Below are positions 27,550 through 36,870 of a stretch of 64,000 nt of DNA, piece after piece. The notes under the pieces were generated by a model. That model saw only the letters and a program-made list of their open reading frames with translations. It was not told the origin of the DNA and ran no database searches. How positions within the stretch are numbered: position 1 is the stretch's first letter; the number at the start of each line of letters is the position of its first letter. Made by a program: the position numbers and the translations under genes. This DNA comes from Paraburkholderia lacunae (lineage in GTDB: Bacteria > Pseudomonadota > Gammaproteobacteria > Burkholderiales > Burkholderiaceae), in the NCBI RefSeq assembly GCF_003353175.1, contig NZ_QHKS01000009.1, forward strand, positions 248,001-312,000. Direction: 5' to 3'.

Positions 27550-28662
27550 TCACCGTTGTCCGAATGAAATGTCGCCGAACAGCGCCTTCTGGTCACGCGG
27601 TTGCGAGCGCCAGTACTGCGGCGGCGCTTCGACCGTTGCGCCGAGCTGCGCCGCCGCATGCCACGGCCAGCGCGGGTTGTAGAGCAGCCCGCGGGCGAGC
27701 GCAATCAGATCGGCGTCGCCTGCTTCGATCAGTTGCTCGGCGTGCAGCGGATCGGTGATCAGACCCACGCCGATGGTGGTGAGACCGGTTGCGTGTCTGA
27801 CGGCTTTCGCGAACGGTATCTGATAACCCGGCTCGAGCGGAATCTTCTGCAACGGCGACACGCCTCCGGACGACACGTCGATCCAGTCGCAGCCGCGCTT
27901 TTCCAACTCATGCGCGAACACGATCGTGTCGTCGAGCGTCCAGCCGCCGTCGACCCAGTCGGTTGCGGACACACGCACGCCAACCGGTTTGTCGGCGGGA
28001 AACGCGGCACGTACGATGTCGAATATCTCGAGCGGCAAGCGCATGCGGTTTTCCAGTGAACCGCCGTAGTCATCGCTGCGCTGATTGGCGATTGGCGACA
28101 GGAACTGATGCAGCAGATAGCCGTGCGCCGCATGCACTTCCAACGCATCGATACCGAGGCGCGCGGCGCGGCGCGCAGAGGCAGCGAACGCTTCGCGGAT
28201 CCGGTTCAATCCCGCTATGTCGAGCGCCAGCGGCGGCTCTTCACCCGCCTTGTGCGGCAATGACGACGGCGCATGCGGCAGCCAGCCGCCTTGCGATACC
28301 GGAATCAGCTGGCCGCCTTCCCATGGCGTGTGACTCGACGCTTTGCGCCCTGCGTGCGCCAGCTGCATTGCCACCTGAATATGCGAATGCTTGCGAATCG
28401 CGGCCAGCACCGGCACCAGGGCGGCTTCGGTGACGTCGTCCCACAAGCCGAGATCGCCCGGCGTGATGCGGCCATCCGGTTCGACCGAGGTCGCCTCGAT
28501 GCACAACATGCCGGCGCCGGACAAAGCGAGACTGCCGAGATGGATCATGTGCCACGCCGTTGCCTCGCCACGGTCGGCGGAATACTGGCACATCGGGGAC
28601 ACGACGATACGATTGGGAAGCGTCACGCTACGCAGCGTGAGCGGAGAAAAAAGCGCGCTCAT
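27550..28662 (-). CDS. Old-yellow-enzyme family NADH:flavin oxidoreductase (YqjM/NamA-like)
   Basis: A 370-residue FMN TIM-barrel ene-reductase. SPMCQYSADRG holds the Cys seen in the YqjM subgroup; QLAHAGRKAS holds the substrate-binding His; HAAHGYLLHQFLSPIANQRSDDYGGSLENRMR is the family signature. C-terminal residues DLIALARGLLYNPRWPW bind the FMN phosphate. Likely reduces activated C=C bonds; the natural substrate is unknown. The gene is alone on its strand between the SET gene and the amidotransferase gene, and a GC-rich hairpin follows at 27425-27447. Confidence 0.92.
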   Translation of the reverse strand: MSALFSPLTLRSVTLPNRIVVSPMCQYSADRGEATAWHMIHLGSLALSGAGMLCIEATSVEPDGRITPGDLGLWDDVTEAALVPVLAAIRKHSHIQVAMQLAHAGRKASSHTPWEGGQLIPVSQGGWLPHAPSSLPHKAGEEPPLALDIAGLNRIREAFAASARRAARLGIDALEVHAAHGYLLHQFLSPIANQRSDDYGGSLENRMRLPLEIFDIVRAAFPADKPVGVRVSATDWVDGGWTLDDTIVFAHELEKRGCDWIDVSSGGVSPLQKIPLEPGYQIPFAKAVRHATGLTTIGVGLITDPLHAEQLIEAGDADLIALARGLLYNPRWPWHAAAQLGATVEAPPQYWRSQPRDQKALFGDISFGQR

Positions 28663-28735
28663 GGATTACACCCAGTGAAAGCCCGAGAGCGGTCGAGCAT
28701 AGCACCGCGGGTGATTTACCGCAGGCGCGCGCAGC

Positions 28736-29449
28736 TCAAGGCTTCGACTCGACCTGATCGAGCCACTCACTGAACATCTGGCGCGCGGCGGCTTCCAGCC
28801 CCGGGCCGAACTGCGCGGTTTCGGCGCGCAATTGACGCGCGTCGATTCCGTGGCCTACAAGTTCGCCGGCATTGCCGATCAGCCATGGCTCGAAACGGTC
28901 GGCGCGAATCTCCGGATGACATTGCAGGCCCAGCACGTGATCGCCCCAGGCGAACGCCTGATTTTCGCAGGCGGGTGTCGACGCGAGACGCGTGGCGTGC
29001 TCGGGCAGATCGAAAGTATCGCCGTGCCAATGCAGCATGGAGGTGTGCGTGCCGTCCAGATGACGCAGCGGCGAAGCGCGGCCGGCATCGGTGAGCGTGA
29101 GCGGAGTCCAGCCGAGTTCGGTGTGGCCCGCGGGATACACTCGCGCACCGAGCGCACGCGCGATCAATTGAGCGCCGAGGCAAATACCCAGCGTCGGCAA
29201 ACCGGCGGCAATGCGCTTTTCGATCATCGACAGGAGCGGCACGAGCGTCGGGTAAAGCGCATCGTCCGTTGCACTGATCGGGCCGCCCAGCACCACCATC
29301 AACGAAGCCGCAACCGGATTCGGCGCCTCGATACGGGCAAAGCCGACATCGAGATAACGTACCGGGCGGCCACGCTCGCCGAGCACCCGCTCAAGACTGC
29401 CCAGATCCTCGAAGTGCACGTGGCGAATGGCCAGAACTTCGCGATTCAT
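28736..29449 (-). CDS. Class I glutamine amidotransferase-like protein
   Basis: A 237-residue GATase-1 protein. The nucleophile elbow is LPTLGICLGAQLIARALG (Cys near residue 90) and the other triad members are in LGLQCHPEIR. VVLGGPISATDDALYPTL near residues 50-70 is typical of GMP-synthase-like stand-alone amidotransferases. The ATG at 29449 follows AAGGTGACAGGCTG; a longer in-frame reading lacks support. The acceptor substrate is unknown. A cysteine-rich MarR regulator lies just upstream on the same strand. Confidence 0.88.
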   Translation of the reverse strand: MNREVLAIRHVHFEDLGSLERVLGERGRPVRYLDVGFARIEAPNPVAASLMVVLGGPISATDDALYPTLVPLLSMIEKRIAAGLPTLGICLGAQLIARALGARVYPAGHTELGWTPLTLTDAGRASPLRHLDGTHTSMLHWHGDTFDLPEHATRLASTPACENQAFAWGDHVLGLQCHPEIRADRFEPWLIGNAGELVGHGIDARQLRAETAQFGPGLEAAARQMFSEWLDQVESKP

Positions 29450-29575
29450 CAGCCTGTCACCTTCAGGTTGACCAAGGACTTGCCGCTGCGCGGCGCGAAC
29501 CGGCCGGCAGGAGGCATCTGCCGCCCGCCGGAGCACGGTTTCGCAGTGTAGCGGATTGTGCCGGAAGAAGCCGCC

Positions 29576-30214
29576 TTACTGGGCGAAGATCTTCCAGGTC
29601 TTTTTCTGGGTGGCGACGTCGGCGGTTTCGTGCACCGAGCAATCGAGACGCAGATCCGTATCCGCCATGTTCAGATCGAGCAGCGCGCAGTGATGCGGCG
29701 TCTTCTTCGGATTCTTGCTGGGCTCGAAGTGCGTGCAGCTCAGGCACATGCGGTGCGCCGGAATGTTGCCTTGCGCTTCCAGTTGGTGAACAGTCTTGAG
29801 CAGCGTGCGATAGAACAACGCCTGCTCTTCGTCGCGCAGCGTGCCGACTGCCTTGGCCAGGAAGTCCGGCCATTGCGCGGCCCGCTTGGCAGCCGTGCGG
29901 CCACGCGCCGTCAGACGGACCGCAAGGGCGCGGCCGTCGTCGAGAGCGCGGCGCTTTTCAACCAGACCCTTGGTTTCCAGCGTGCTCACTGCATCGCTGG
30001 TGGTCGCGGCGGTCAGGGCCGTTTCACGGGCGATTTCGCCGAGACGCATCGGGCCTTTGCGCTGCATCAACAAGACCAGGATTTCGCCCTGAGTCGGCGT
30101 GAGACCCGCGCCTTCCGCCCATTCCCAAGCCTGGCTTCGCATCGCCGTGCTCAGTCGCAATAGGCTGTGGGTCACTCGCCCGGTTGCCTGTTCTCCGTAT
30201 ACGCCTTCGCTCAT
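29576..30214 (-). CDS. MarR-family regulator with a C-terminal four-cysteine extension
   Basis: A 212-residue protein. Residues 1-145 form a MarR winged helix (LTPTQGEILVLLMQRKGPMRLGEIARETALTAATTSDAVSTLETKGLVEKRR). After that comes an extra domain of about 60 residues with four cysteines, at 157, 160, 176 and 192, spaced C-x2-C-x15-C-x15-C, plus several histidines. Ordinary MarR proteins of 140-160 residues lack this; it looks like a zinc or iron-sulfur site that could make the regulator metal- or redox-responsive. It may control the amidotransferase gene downstream (127 bp). Confidence 0.88.
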   Translation of the reverse strand: MSEGVYGEQATGRVTHSLLRLSTAMRSQAWEWAEGAGLTPTQGEILVLLMQRKGPMRLGEIARETALTAATTSDAVSTLETKGLVEKRRALDDGRALAVRLTARGRTAAKRAAQWPDFLAKAVGTLRDEEQALFYRTLLKTVHQLEAQGNIPAHRMCLSCTHFEPSKNPKKTPHHCALLDLNMADTDLRLDCSVHETADVATQKKTWKIFAQ

Positions 30215-30408
30215 AATCTTCGATTGGTTTATTTAAAGCATGCGTGCGATGCCGGCAGATTGCCTGCCGAGCTCACCCGTAGCCTATGTGGGGTAGCCTC
30301 GCCCAACTGCGGACGAGACGGAATCTACTATCTCAAAAATTTACCGCCTTGCAAGCCAAGGCGGCGAAAACGACATTCTATGCGAGAGCGGCGAATCGTA
30401 CAGCTAAG

Positions 30409-30645
30409 TTATCCAACACAAGCTGTGGATAACTACGGGAAAACGCCGGGGACTGCCTGTGTGCCGATTCTTGATAAGCCCGCTCGCCTCACCTCGCCCT
30501 GCCAAAGTTGTCCTCGCTTACCGGCGCCGATGCACGTCTGATCAGACCGGTTATGGTTTACGCAGTGCTTTGACTTTTCAGGGAATTATTCAGTTGTCCA
30601 CAGGCCAATGCAATGCTTGTTAACTACTACTACGTTTGTATACAT
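30409..30645 (+). other. Proposed origin module, left copy (DnaA boxes plus unwinding element)
   Basis: The spacer 30215-30752 has no gene. It holds TTATCCAAC (30409-30417, a 7/9 DnaA box), a perfect reversed box TGTGGATAA (30424-30432) 6 nt later, and TTGTCCACA (30594-30602, 8/9). Exactly 12 nt after the last box comes GCTTGTTAACT (30615-30625), then ACTACTACG and TTTGTATACAT. The ACT run resembles DnaA-trios next to a DnaA box, the single-strand-binding element of bacterial origins. AT-rich sequence follows to about 30700. The same architecture occurs inverted at 33782-34024. Confidence 0.6.
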
Positions 30646-30752
30646 CAACTTTGGAAAAACCTAAGGTCCCCTGAGCTGGAAAATAAAATTTTAAGAAAAA
30701 CCGCTCAAGATGGGTCTTCCTTACGTTTTAACGCACGCCGTGCTGCTCCCGG

Positions 30753-31868
30753 CTAGGCCCGCCACTGCAAACACTGTTGCCGCACGGCCTCGTGCAACGA
30801 TTTTTCCTGTTCGAAAACGCCGCGCAACCATGTCGCGTCGTTGACCTGGCCGCGCGCGATTGCACCGATCTCGGCGAGGGCGTTACCTGAACCTAATGCC
30901 TCGGCATGCGGCGCGATCAGGTCAAGCGTCTCGAGGATGTCCTCGGAAATCGTTTTGCGTTCGCCCGTTTGCGGATTGATGCAGGTGCCGGCCAGACCGA
31001 AGCGGCATGCTTCGAAACGGTTGAATGTGTAGACCAGGTAATCGTCTTCCTTCGGCGTCAGCGGTTTGTCGAGCAGCAGATGCCGTGCGAGCGTCTGGAT
31101 GTAGCAGGCGATCGCCGCGGCGCGATCCACCGACAACGGCGTATCCATCACACGCACTTCGATCGTGCCGAAACCCGGCTTCGGCCGGATGTCCCAGTAA
31201 AAATCTTTCATGCTGTTGACGACGCCCGTCTGGACCATCTTCGAGAAATATTCCTCAAAGCCGTCCCACGTCAGCACGAACGGTGCGCGGCCCGACAGCG
31301 GAAACGCGAACACCGAATTCAGGCGTGCCGAATGAAAACCGGTATCGACGCCTTGCACGAACGGCGAGGAAGCGGACAACGCGATGAAGTGCGGAATGAA
31401 GCGCGACATGGAGTGCAACAGGTACAGCGCGCTATTCGGATCCGGGCAGCCGATGTGCACGTGCTGGCCGAACACCGTGAACTGTTTGGCGAGGTAGCCG
31501 TACAACTCGGATATGTATTGAAATCGCGGCGTATCGACGATCCGCCGTTCGCTCCACTGCTGGAACGCGTGCGTACCGCCGCCGCACAAGCCGACGTTCA
31601 GATGATCGGCCGCGGAGACCAGGGTGTCGCGAATCTTGCGCAAATCGGCGACGGCCTGTTCATGCGTCGTGCAGATGCCGGTCGACAGTTCGATCATGCT
31701 TTCGGTGATTTCCGGCGTGATGTTGCCGGGGATTTTTTCGTCCTTGATGAGACGCAGCAGATCCGAGCCGGCTTTGGTCAGATCATAGTCGTGCGTATTG
31801 ACGATCTGCATCTCGAGTTCGACGCCGAAAGTGAACGGTTTCGAATCGATGAAGGGTTCGAGTGACAT
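30753..31868 (-). CDS. YbdK-type carboxylate-amine ligase (GCS2 family)
   Basis: A 371-residue ATP-dependent ligase of the glutamate-cysteine-ligase-2 family. The N-terminus [19 protein letters not shown] and the blocks [30 protein letters not shown] and [16 protein letters not shown] match YbdK and plant-type GCS catalytic regions. E. coli YbdK has only weak gamma-glutamylcysteine synthetase activity, so the physiological role is open. A true GshA is encoded at 56234-57850, so this is not the main glutathione enzyme. It sits between the left origin module and the antiporter gene. Confidence 0.9.
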   Translation of the reverse strand: MSLEPFIDSKPFTFGVELEMQIVNTHDYDLTKAGSDLLRLIKDEKIPGNITPEITESMIELSTGICTTHEQAVADLRKIRDTLVSAADHLNVGLCGGGTHAFQQWSERRIVDTPRFQYISELYGYLAKQFTVFGQHVHIGCPDPNSALYLLHSMSRFIPHFIALSASSPFVQGVDTGFHSARLNSVFAFPLSGRAPFVLTWDGFEEYFSKMVQTGVVNSMKDFYWDIRPKPGFGTIEVRVMDTPLSVDRAAAIACYIQTLARHLLLDKPLTPKEDDYLVYTFNRFEACRFGLAGTCINPQTGERKTISEDILETLDLIAPHAEALGSGNALAEIGAIARGQVNDATWLRGVFEQEKSLHEAVRQQCLQWRA

Positions 31869-32005
31869 GGCGTCCCCTGAGTCTGGTCGGCCGGGCGTGT
31901 GTCGGATGCCCGGCCGTTTTGAATCGAATGAGTTGGGATAAAGCGTATTACGGCGTTCAAAAAACGGGCGTCCGGAAGCGCGGTGCCGAAACGCGCGGCG
32001 TCGGC

Positions 32006-33211
32006 TTACTCTTCACGCCGTTCGGCCACCAGCGCCAGGCTGCGATACACGAGCCACGGCCCGAGAATCTGCAGCACGAAAATCGAACACATCACGATAG
32101 CGCGCAATTGCGGATCGAAGTTCGGATAGAGGTTATAGGTATCGTCGACGAGCAGATAGGCAAGCGCCGACATCGGCGAGAGCGACAAACCGAGCGCCAT
32201 CCCCTGCTTCCAGTTCAAACCGCTCGGTTTGGCGAATGCCAATACGCCCACCAGTTTGGCGACCAGCCGCGCAACAATCAGACCGAGCGCCGCGACGCCG
32301 CCGAGCGCGATATCTTTCCATTCGAACGAAGTCAGCGTCAGCACGAACAGAATCACAGTCAACAACCAGCCGGCCGTGCCGAAGTGTTGCGGCCACAACT
32401 GCGGACGCGCTTCAAGATTCTTCACGATGATGCCCGCGGCCAATAGCGCAAGAATGGTCGACAGCTTGAACAGATGGGCAATCGCGATCCCCAGCAGCAC
32501 GAGGCCGATTAGCGCGACGAACGAATGCTCGTCCTGCATGTTCAGGCGGCGATAAAAAAAGGTGCAGGTGCGCGCGAGCAGATAGGCCAGCACGAGCGAG
32601 CCGATCAGCAGATACAACGGCTGCAGAATCGTGGCGAAGACGTTGCCGTAAACCTCCTGATGCAACCAGCTCGACACGAGTTTTTCGATCACCACCGCAT
32701 ACATGCTGTTGAGCGCGGTCAAGGTCAGCAAACGTTGGGTGACCTGACCTTCGGCGCGCAGTTCGGTTTTGAGCTGGATCACCATCGCGGGAGAAGTCGC
32801 CATGGCGATTGCGGCGAGTACTGTCGCTACCATTAGCGGCACGTTCAGGAACAGCAAAACCGGCAAGACGAGCGCGAAGGTGAGCGTGGCTTCGGCGACG
32901 CTCGACAGAATCATCCAGGGATTGCGACGAATCCAGCGCAGATCGAGCCGACTGCCTAGTTCGAACAGCAACAGCCCGAGCGCGACATCGAGAAGCGGCC
33001 GTGCGTCGCTGGCGGAATCCGCGTCGATCACGCCGAAACCGGCTGCACCGGCCACGAGACCAATGACCGCATAGCCGGAAATACGCGGCAGACGCCATGC
33101 CCGATAGCAGAGTTCACCGCATAGACCCGCGGCGAGCAAAGCAAGGCCAGCCCAAAAAATGGCGTCGGGCGTGAGTGGCCAGGCTGGAAAAAACGAAAAC
33201 GCCGACTTCAT
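32006..33211 (-). CDS. CPA2-family cation:proton antiporter
   Basis: A 401-residue integral membrane protein with about 12-13 hydrophobic segments. [20 protein letters not shown] and the segment [40 protein letters not shown] follow the KefB/NapA-like sodium or potassium:proton antiporter pattern. It lacks the C-terminal RCK/TrkA-N domain of KefB/KefC, so it is the short form. The ATG at 33211 follows AAGGAG. It is oriented leftward and lies between the two proposed origin modules. The ion is not predictable. Confidence 0.88.
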   Translation of the reverse strand: MKSAFSFFPAWPLTPDAIFWAGLALLAAGLCGELCYRAWRLPRISGYAVIGLVAGAAGFGVIDADSASDARPLLDVALGLLLFELGSRLDLRWIRRNPWMILSSVAEATLTFALVLPVLLFLNVPLMVATVLAAIAMATSPAMVIQLKTELRAEGQVTQRLLTLTALNSMYAVVIEKLVSSWLHQEVYGNVFATILQPLYLLIGSLVLAYLLARTCTFFYRRLNMQDEHSFVALIGLVLLGIAIAHLFKLSTILALLAAGIIVKNLEARPQLWPQHFGTAGWLLTVILFVLTLTSFEWKDIALGGVAALGLIVARLVAKLVGVLAFAKPSGLNWKQGMALGLSLSPMSALAYLLVDDTYNLYPNFDPQLRAIVMCSIFVLQILGPWLVYRSLALVAERREE

Positions 33212-33763
33212 CGTGGTGGGTTCTCCTTAGCTGCAACGGCCGGCGATACGAACCGGCGCAAACACCGGCGAGCGGGTGGGCGCATGAGTCGCTCACCGTC
33301 GCGATCGCTTCGCGTGACCAGCGTTGCGAGTTTCTGACGATCGGATGATCTGAATATGCCGCAGCCGCAGGAAGCGCGGCGCATTCTGGGGTGCGGCCGC
33401 AGCAAGCGGCACGGCACGGTGGAAAGAACGCCGTCGACCCTGAATCAGATTCTGATTGACCGGCACCGTTCCGTTCGGTGCGTGTGCCGTTTGAGGCCTG
33501 GCAGACGCGGGAAGAACGGCGATTGTGCCATAGCTTTTTCAGACTCAACCGAAAACACACGAACATGCCGTCAAAACGGTAAAAACGTACGCCATCTTCG
33601 CGATGGGTGGAAAAAGCGACCGTTTCGCGGCTGAATTGGGCCGAGACAGAGTACAGGTTGAATAAGACCGACGTGCTTTTGACGGCAACGGCGCGCACGT
33701 CTTTGGCGCCGATTTTTGGGGTCCCTCCAGAACGATGCGGGCCGATCTGGCGACGGCCTTTCG

Positions 33764-33994
33764 GGTTTACTGGTTTACTGTATGTATACGTAGTAACAGT
33801 TAACAAGCTGACTCGGTTTCTGTGGATAACCTTGGTTTACCGAAACGAATCATCGGCTTGCCAGCCGCATAACAGGATGCACAGCGTGTGCGGCTGCTGC
33901 GGGTATACCGGGGTAACTTTTCTGGATTTTCGACGGCGGCAAAGTTACCCCGTTTACGTCCACAGCGGTTCCACACGAGTTGTGCTCGTAAACC
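33764..33994. repeat. GGTTTAC heptamer cluster in the right origin spacer
   Basis: GGTTTAC occurs at 33764-33770, 33772-33778 and 33834-33840, and as GTAAACC at 33988-33994, with a 6/7 copy CGTTTAC at 33951-33957. One more copy lies in the left origin spacer at 30555-30561. The words are iteron-like in density but not evenly spaced. No binding protein was recognised. Confidence 0.5.
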
Positions 33995-34024
33995 AAGCGG
34001 TTATCCACATGTTCCGGTGGATAA
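33782..34024 (-). other. Proposed origin module, right copy, inverted relative to the left one
   Basis: Within the gene-free spacer 33212-34092. Read leftward: TTATCCACC (34024-34016, 8/9 DnaA box), 6 nt, perfect reversed box (34009-34001), 171 nt, perfect TTATCCACA (33829-33821), exactly 12 nt, then GCTTGTTAACT (from 33808), GTTACTACG and TATACAT (to 33782). This repeats the order and spacings of 30409-30645, with the shared motif differing by two transitions and a 4-nt TTTG. The spacer also holds GGTTTAC heptamers and a 12-bp inverted repeat. The part 33212-33700 holds the antiporter's upstream region and shows no gene. Confidence 0.65.
33909..33952. repeat. 12-bp inverted repeat inside the right origin module
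   Basis: CGGGGTAACTTT (33909-33920) and AAAGTTACCCCG (33941-33952) are perfect arms around a 20-nt loop. The element lies between the DnaA box pair at 34001-34024 and the box at 33821. No U tract follows on either strand, so a protein-binding or structural role at the origin is more likely than termination. Confidence 0.65.
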
Positions 34025-34092
34025 CCTTTCCCGCACACCGCACGTGCTTGCATACCGTTAGGACCTGCCGTTATGACGTGCTTTTATAACCG

Positions 34093-36060
34093 TTAACCCA
34101 AGGCGCCTTGCCGCAATGCGCGCAACAGGAAGCGCGCTGGATCGATGTCTTCGGCCAGATCGCGCTCGAGCGGCCACGGTTCACCTTCAATCTGCGAGGC
34201 GATCAGCTCCGCGCCGAGCGCCGCCCACACGAGGCCGCGCGAACCGTAAGCGAACGCGCCGTACAGGCCATCTGTACGCGGCAGGTCGAGCGGCCATGCG
34301 CCACGCAGACGCTGGGCATCGCGTGTCGCCGCGTCTTCATCGGCGAAGTTGCCGATCATCGGCAGCCGGTCGCTCGTGACACAGCGAAACGCGACGCGAC
34401 CGGGCAGCGAAGCCGCCCGCGCCGAATCCACCATGCCGCTGAAGGCCGGCAGCATCTGCGCGACGCGCTCCAGGTTTTCCAGGTGGCCAGCGGCGCGCAG
34501 CGAGGGGTCGGGATCGTCGAGATCGTAGGTGGCGCCGGTCAGCGTGAGCCCGTCAGAGAGCGGGACGGCGTAGCCTTCGCCGATCACCGGCATGAAGAGC
34601 GGCGGCACGCTGCCTCGCGGCAGCAAAGTTAGCTGGCCGCGTATGCTGCGAGTCGGCGCGTGCTGCAAACCGGCGATGCGTGCGGCGTCGTGCGCGCTCG
34701 CGACGATCACCACCGGCGCGCGAGCGAGCGCATGTCCTGCTGCATCGAATACGGTCCATTGATGTTCCGCTTGCTCGATTCGCGCGACGTCCACGCCGAA
34801 GCGCCGTTCGAGTTGCGCACCCGCCGCTGCACACTGCGCGGCGCACAGCGACGCCGGGTCGATCCAGCCGCCGTGCGGAAAGAGCCAGCCCTTCTGCGCG
34901 AGCGGCATGCCGGCGAGGCGCTGCGCTTCGGTTCGCGACACCGGTGTCACATAGTCGGATGGATAGCCGAATGCCGCGAGCGCCTCGCTCATCAAACGCG
35001 CTTCTTCGTCGTTCGCGGCGATCTGCAGCAGGCCCGAATCACCGCGCAACGGCTTGTGACCCAGTCGTTCGAGCGCGGCCCAGCGCCCGAGCGCGTAAAA
35101 AAAACCCGCGCGTGTGATGCGCGAGGCGACGCTGTCGTCGCGCGAGATCATCGGATGGAATACGCCGGCGGGATTGCCCGATGCGTCTTGCGCCACCGAT
35201 GCATGCCGCTCCAGCGACGTGATGCGCCAGCCGCGCGCGGCCAGCCGCTCGATCACCGCGCAGCCGGCGAGCCCGGCGCCGATCACGATGGCATGCCGCT
35301 CGTCGACTGCGAGCGGCGCCGGCGGCTCATAACGGCGCACGCGCCAGCGCGGCGCGAAGTGACCGGCCAGCATCGCCCGTTTCCAGCCGAAGCCTTCCAC
35401 CTTCCGATATTCGAAGCCGCATTGCGTGAGTGCGCGCTTGACGTCGCCGGCGCTGCTGTAAGTGGAGAACGTCGCGCCCTCGCCCGCCAGACGCGCAAGC
35501 GCCTTGAAGATCGCCAGCGTCCACAATTCCGGATTCCTGGCCGGCGCGAAGCCGTCCAGGTAGAACGCATCGGCGCGTAGCCTCAAGGTCGGCAAGCTCT
35601 GCGTGGCGTCGCCGAACACCAGTGTCAGCGTGACCCGCCCTTCTTCGAATTCCAGCCGATGGGTACCGGGCACGAGCATCGGCCATGCGCCGGTCAGCTC
35701 GAGTGCGAGTGCGGCAAGCGACGGATCGGAAATCGTTTTCGCGTACACGCTGCGCAAGTCGGCCGGTGTGAACGGGTGCTTCTCGGTCGAGACGAAGTGC
35801 AGCCGCTCGCAACGTGCCGGATCGGCACGCCAGGCGGCCCAGGTCGTCAGGAAGTTGATGCCCATGCCGAAGCCGGTTTCGAGCACCGTGAAAATGCGGC
35901 GTCCCTGCCACCGGTCCGGCAACGCATTGCCGCGCAGGAAAACGTATTGGGACTGTTCGAGTCCACCGACGGCGCTGTGATAGATGTCGTCGTAAAGCGG
36001 GGAAAAAGGTGTGCCGTTGTCGCGAAACGCGAGGGTGGCGGGGATCAGCGGATCGGTCAT
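34093..36060 (-). CDS. mnmC: Bifunctional tRNA mnm5s2U34 biosynthesis enzyme MnmC
   Basis: MnmC finishes the wobble-uridine pathway begun by MnmE-MnmG: an FAD domain removes the carboxymethyl group and a SAM domain methylates the product. The 655-residue protein has the methyltransferase first (SPLYDDIYHSAVGGLEQSQYVFLRGN and VLETGFGMGINFLTTW, about 20-75; YLDGFAPARNPELW near 170). The FAD domain starts at HAIVIGAGLAGCAVIERLAARGW (about 262) and runs to the C-terminus (GLYGAFAYGSRGLVWAALGAELIAS). Length matches the two-domain gammaproteobacterial form. Its stop is 69 bp from the right origin module. Confidence 0.95.
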   Translation of the reverse strand: MTDPLIPATLAFRDNGTPFSPLYDDIYHSAVGGLEQSQYVFLRGNALPDRWQGRRIFTVLETGFGMGINFLTTWAAWRADPARCERLHFVSTEKHPFTPADLRSVYAKTISDPSLAALALELTGAWPMLVPGTHRLEFEEGRVTLTLVFGDATQSLPTLRLRADAFYLDGFAPARNPELWTLAIFKALARLAGEGATFSTYSSAGDVKRALTQCGFEYRKVEGFGWKRAMLAGHFAPRWRVRRYEPPAPLAVDERHAIVIGAGLAGCAVIERLAARGWRITSLERHASVAQDASGNPAGVFHPMISRDDSVASRITRAGFFYALGRWAALERLGHKPLRGDSGLLQIAANDEEARLMSEALAAFGYPSDYVTPVSRTEAQRLAGMPLAQKGWLFPHGGWIDPASLCAAQCAAAGAQLERRFGVDVARIEQAEHQWTVFDAAGHALARAPVVIVASAHDAARIAGLQHAPTRSIRGQLTLLPRGSVPPLFMPVIGEGYAVPLSDGLTLTGATYDLDDPDPSLRAAGHLENLERVAQMLPAFSGMVDSARAASLPGRVAFRCVTSDRLPMIGNFADEDAATRDAQRLRGAWPLDLPRTDGLYGAFAYGSRGLVWAALGAELIASQIEGEPWPLERDLAEDIDPARFLLRALRQGALG

Positions 36061-36396
36061 GCGCGGCGGAAAAAAGACGCTCGAAAGAGCAGGTCACACG
36101 TTATCGCCAGGAGGCGCAGGTCGCCGGGCAGCGAAAAAGAAGCGCCGAACGTTGGCAAAAACCAACGCCAAGCCCCGTCCGTACTGGGTTTCAGCCCTCG
36201 GTTCGAGCCCGCGAACAGCAAAAACAGCGATTTCCCTGTTGCATCGGCCTCGCCAGCGTTAAATCTTCGAAACCCTTGTCCTGATTGGGTTTGCGCTGCG
36301 CTATCATAGCAAGCGCCGCGAAGGGAGCGGCGGCACGGCCGCCGGACGGTTATCTGTCCGGCGCTATGTCCGGAGGGGATCCGGAGCCGCAGCTGC

Positions 36397-36424
36397 TCGA
36401 CGGCGCGGCCCGCGCACGTATAAT
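36397..36424 (+). promoter_or_regulatory. Candidate promoter of the HU gene
   Basis: A perfect TATAAT (36419-36424) lies 50 bp before the HU start, with a weak -35-like TCGACG (36397-36402) 16 bp earlier. The 413-bp spacer 36061-36473 also holds a GCCGGAC/GTCCGGC hairpin (36341-36362) and no convincing gene. Confidence 0.4.
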
Positions 36425-36473
36425 CGGCGCGTTCGCGCTGTTCGTGTCAACCTAAACTCAGAAAGGAACCTTA

Positions 36474-36752
36474 ATGAACAAACAGGAACTGATCGACGCC
36501 GTCGCAGGTCAGACGGGCGCCAGCAAGGCTCAAACCGGTGAAACGCTGGACACGTTGCTTGAAGTGATCAAGAAGTCTGTGTCGAAGGGTGACGCGGTAC
36601 AGTTGATCGGCTTCGGCAGCTTCGGTTCGGGCAAGCGCGCAGCACGTACGGGTCGCAATCCCAAGACCGGCGAAACTATCAAGATTCCGGCCGCCAAGAC
36701 CGTCAAGTTCACGGCTGGTAAGGCGTTCAAGGACGCAGTCAACAAGCGCTAA
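36474..36752 (+). CDS. hup: DNA-binding protein HU
   Basis: Nucleoid-associated HU-family protein of 92 residues, [35 protein letters not shown], with the DNA-binding arm signature [45 protein letters not shown]. It bends and compacts DNA and in other bacteria assists DnaA-driven origin opening. It has a clear AGGAA ribosome-binding site and a strong intrinsic terminator 24 bp past the stop. It is located 2.5 kb from the right origin module. Confidence 0.96.
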   Translation: MNKQELIDAVAGQTGASKAQTGETLDTLLEVIKKSVSKGDAVQLIGFGSFGSGKRAARTGRNPKTGETIKIPAAKTVKFTAGKAFKDAVNKR

Positions 36753-36776
36753 GCAGATTACTGCCTGGCAGTTGAC

Positions 36777-36800
36777 ACCCGCCGACGGCGGGTTTTTTTT
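36777..36800 (+). terminator. Intrinsic terminator of the HU gene
   Basis: CCCGCC-GAC-GGCGGG stem-loop (36778-36792) followed by eight T residues (36793-36800), 24 bp after the HU stop codon. Confidence 0.95.
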
Positions 36801-36870
36801 CGTCTGCGATCTGTTTTCGGTTGAGCCGCGATGGGTGCCGCAGCTCAACATTCTGGCCGGCAAGACCGGC

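Noticed and set aside
33607..34089. 160-codon frame across the right origin spacer
   Set aside because: It runs through DnaA boxes and inverted repeats, has unusual composition for the region, and no ribosome-binding site or family match.
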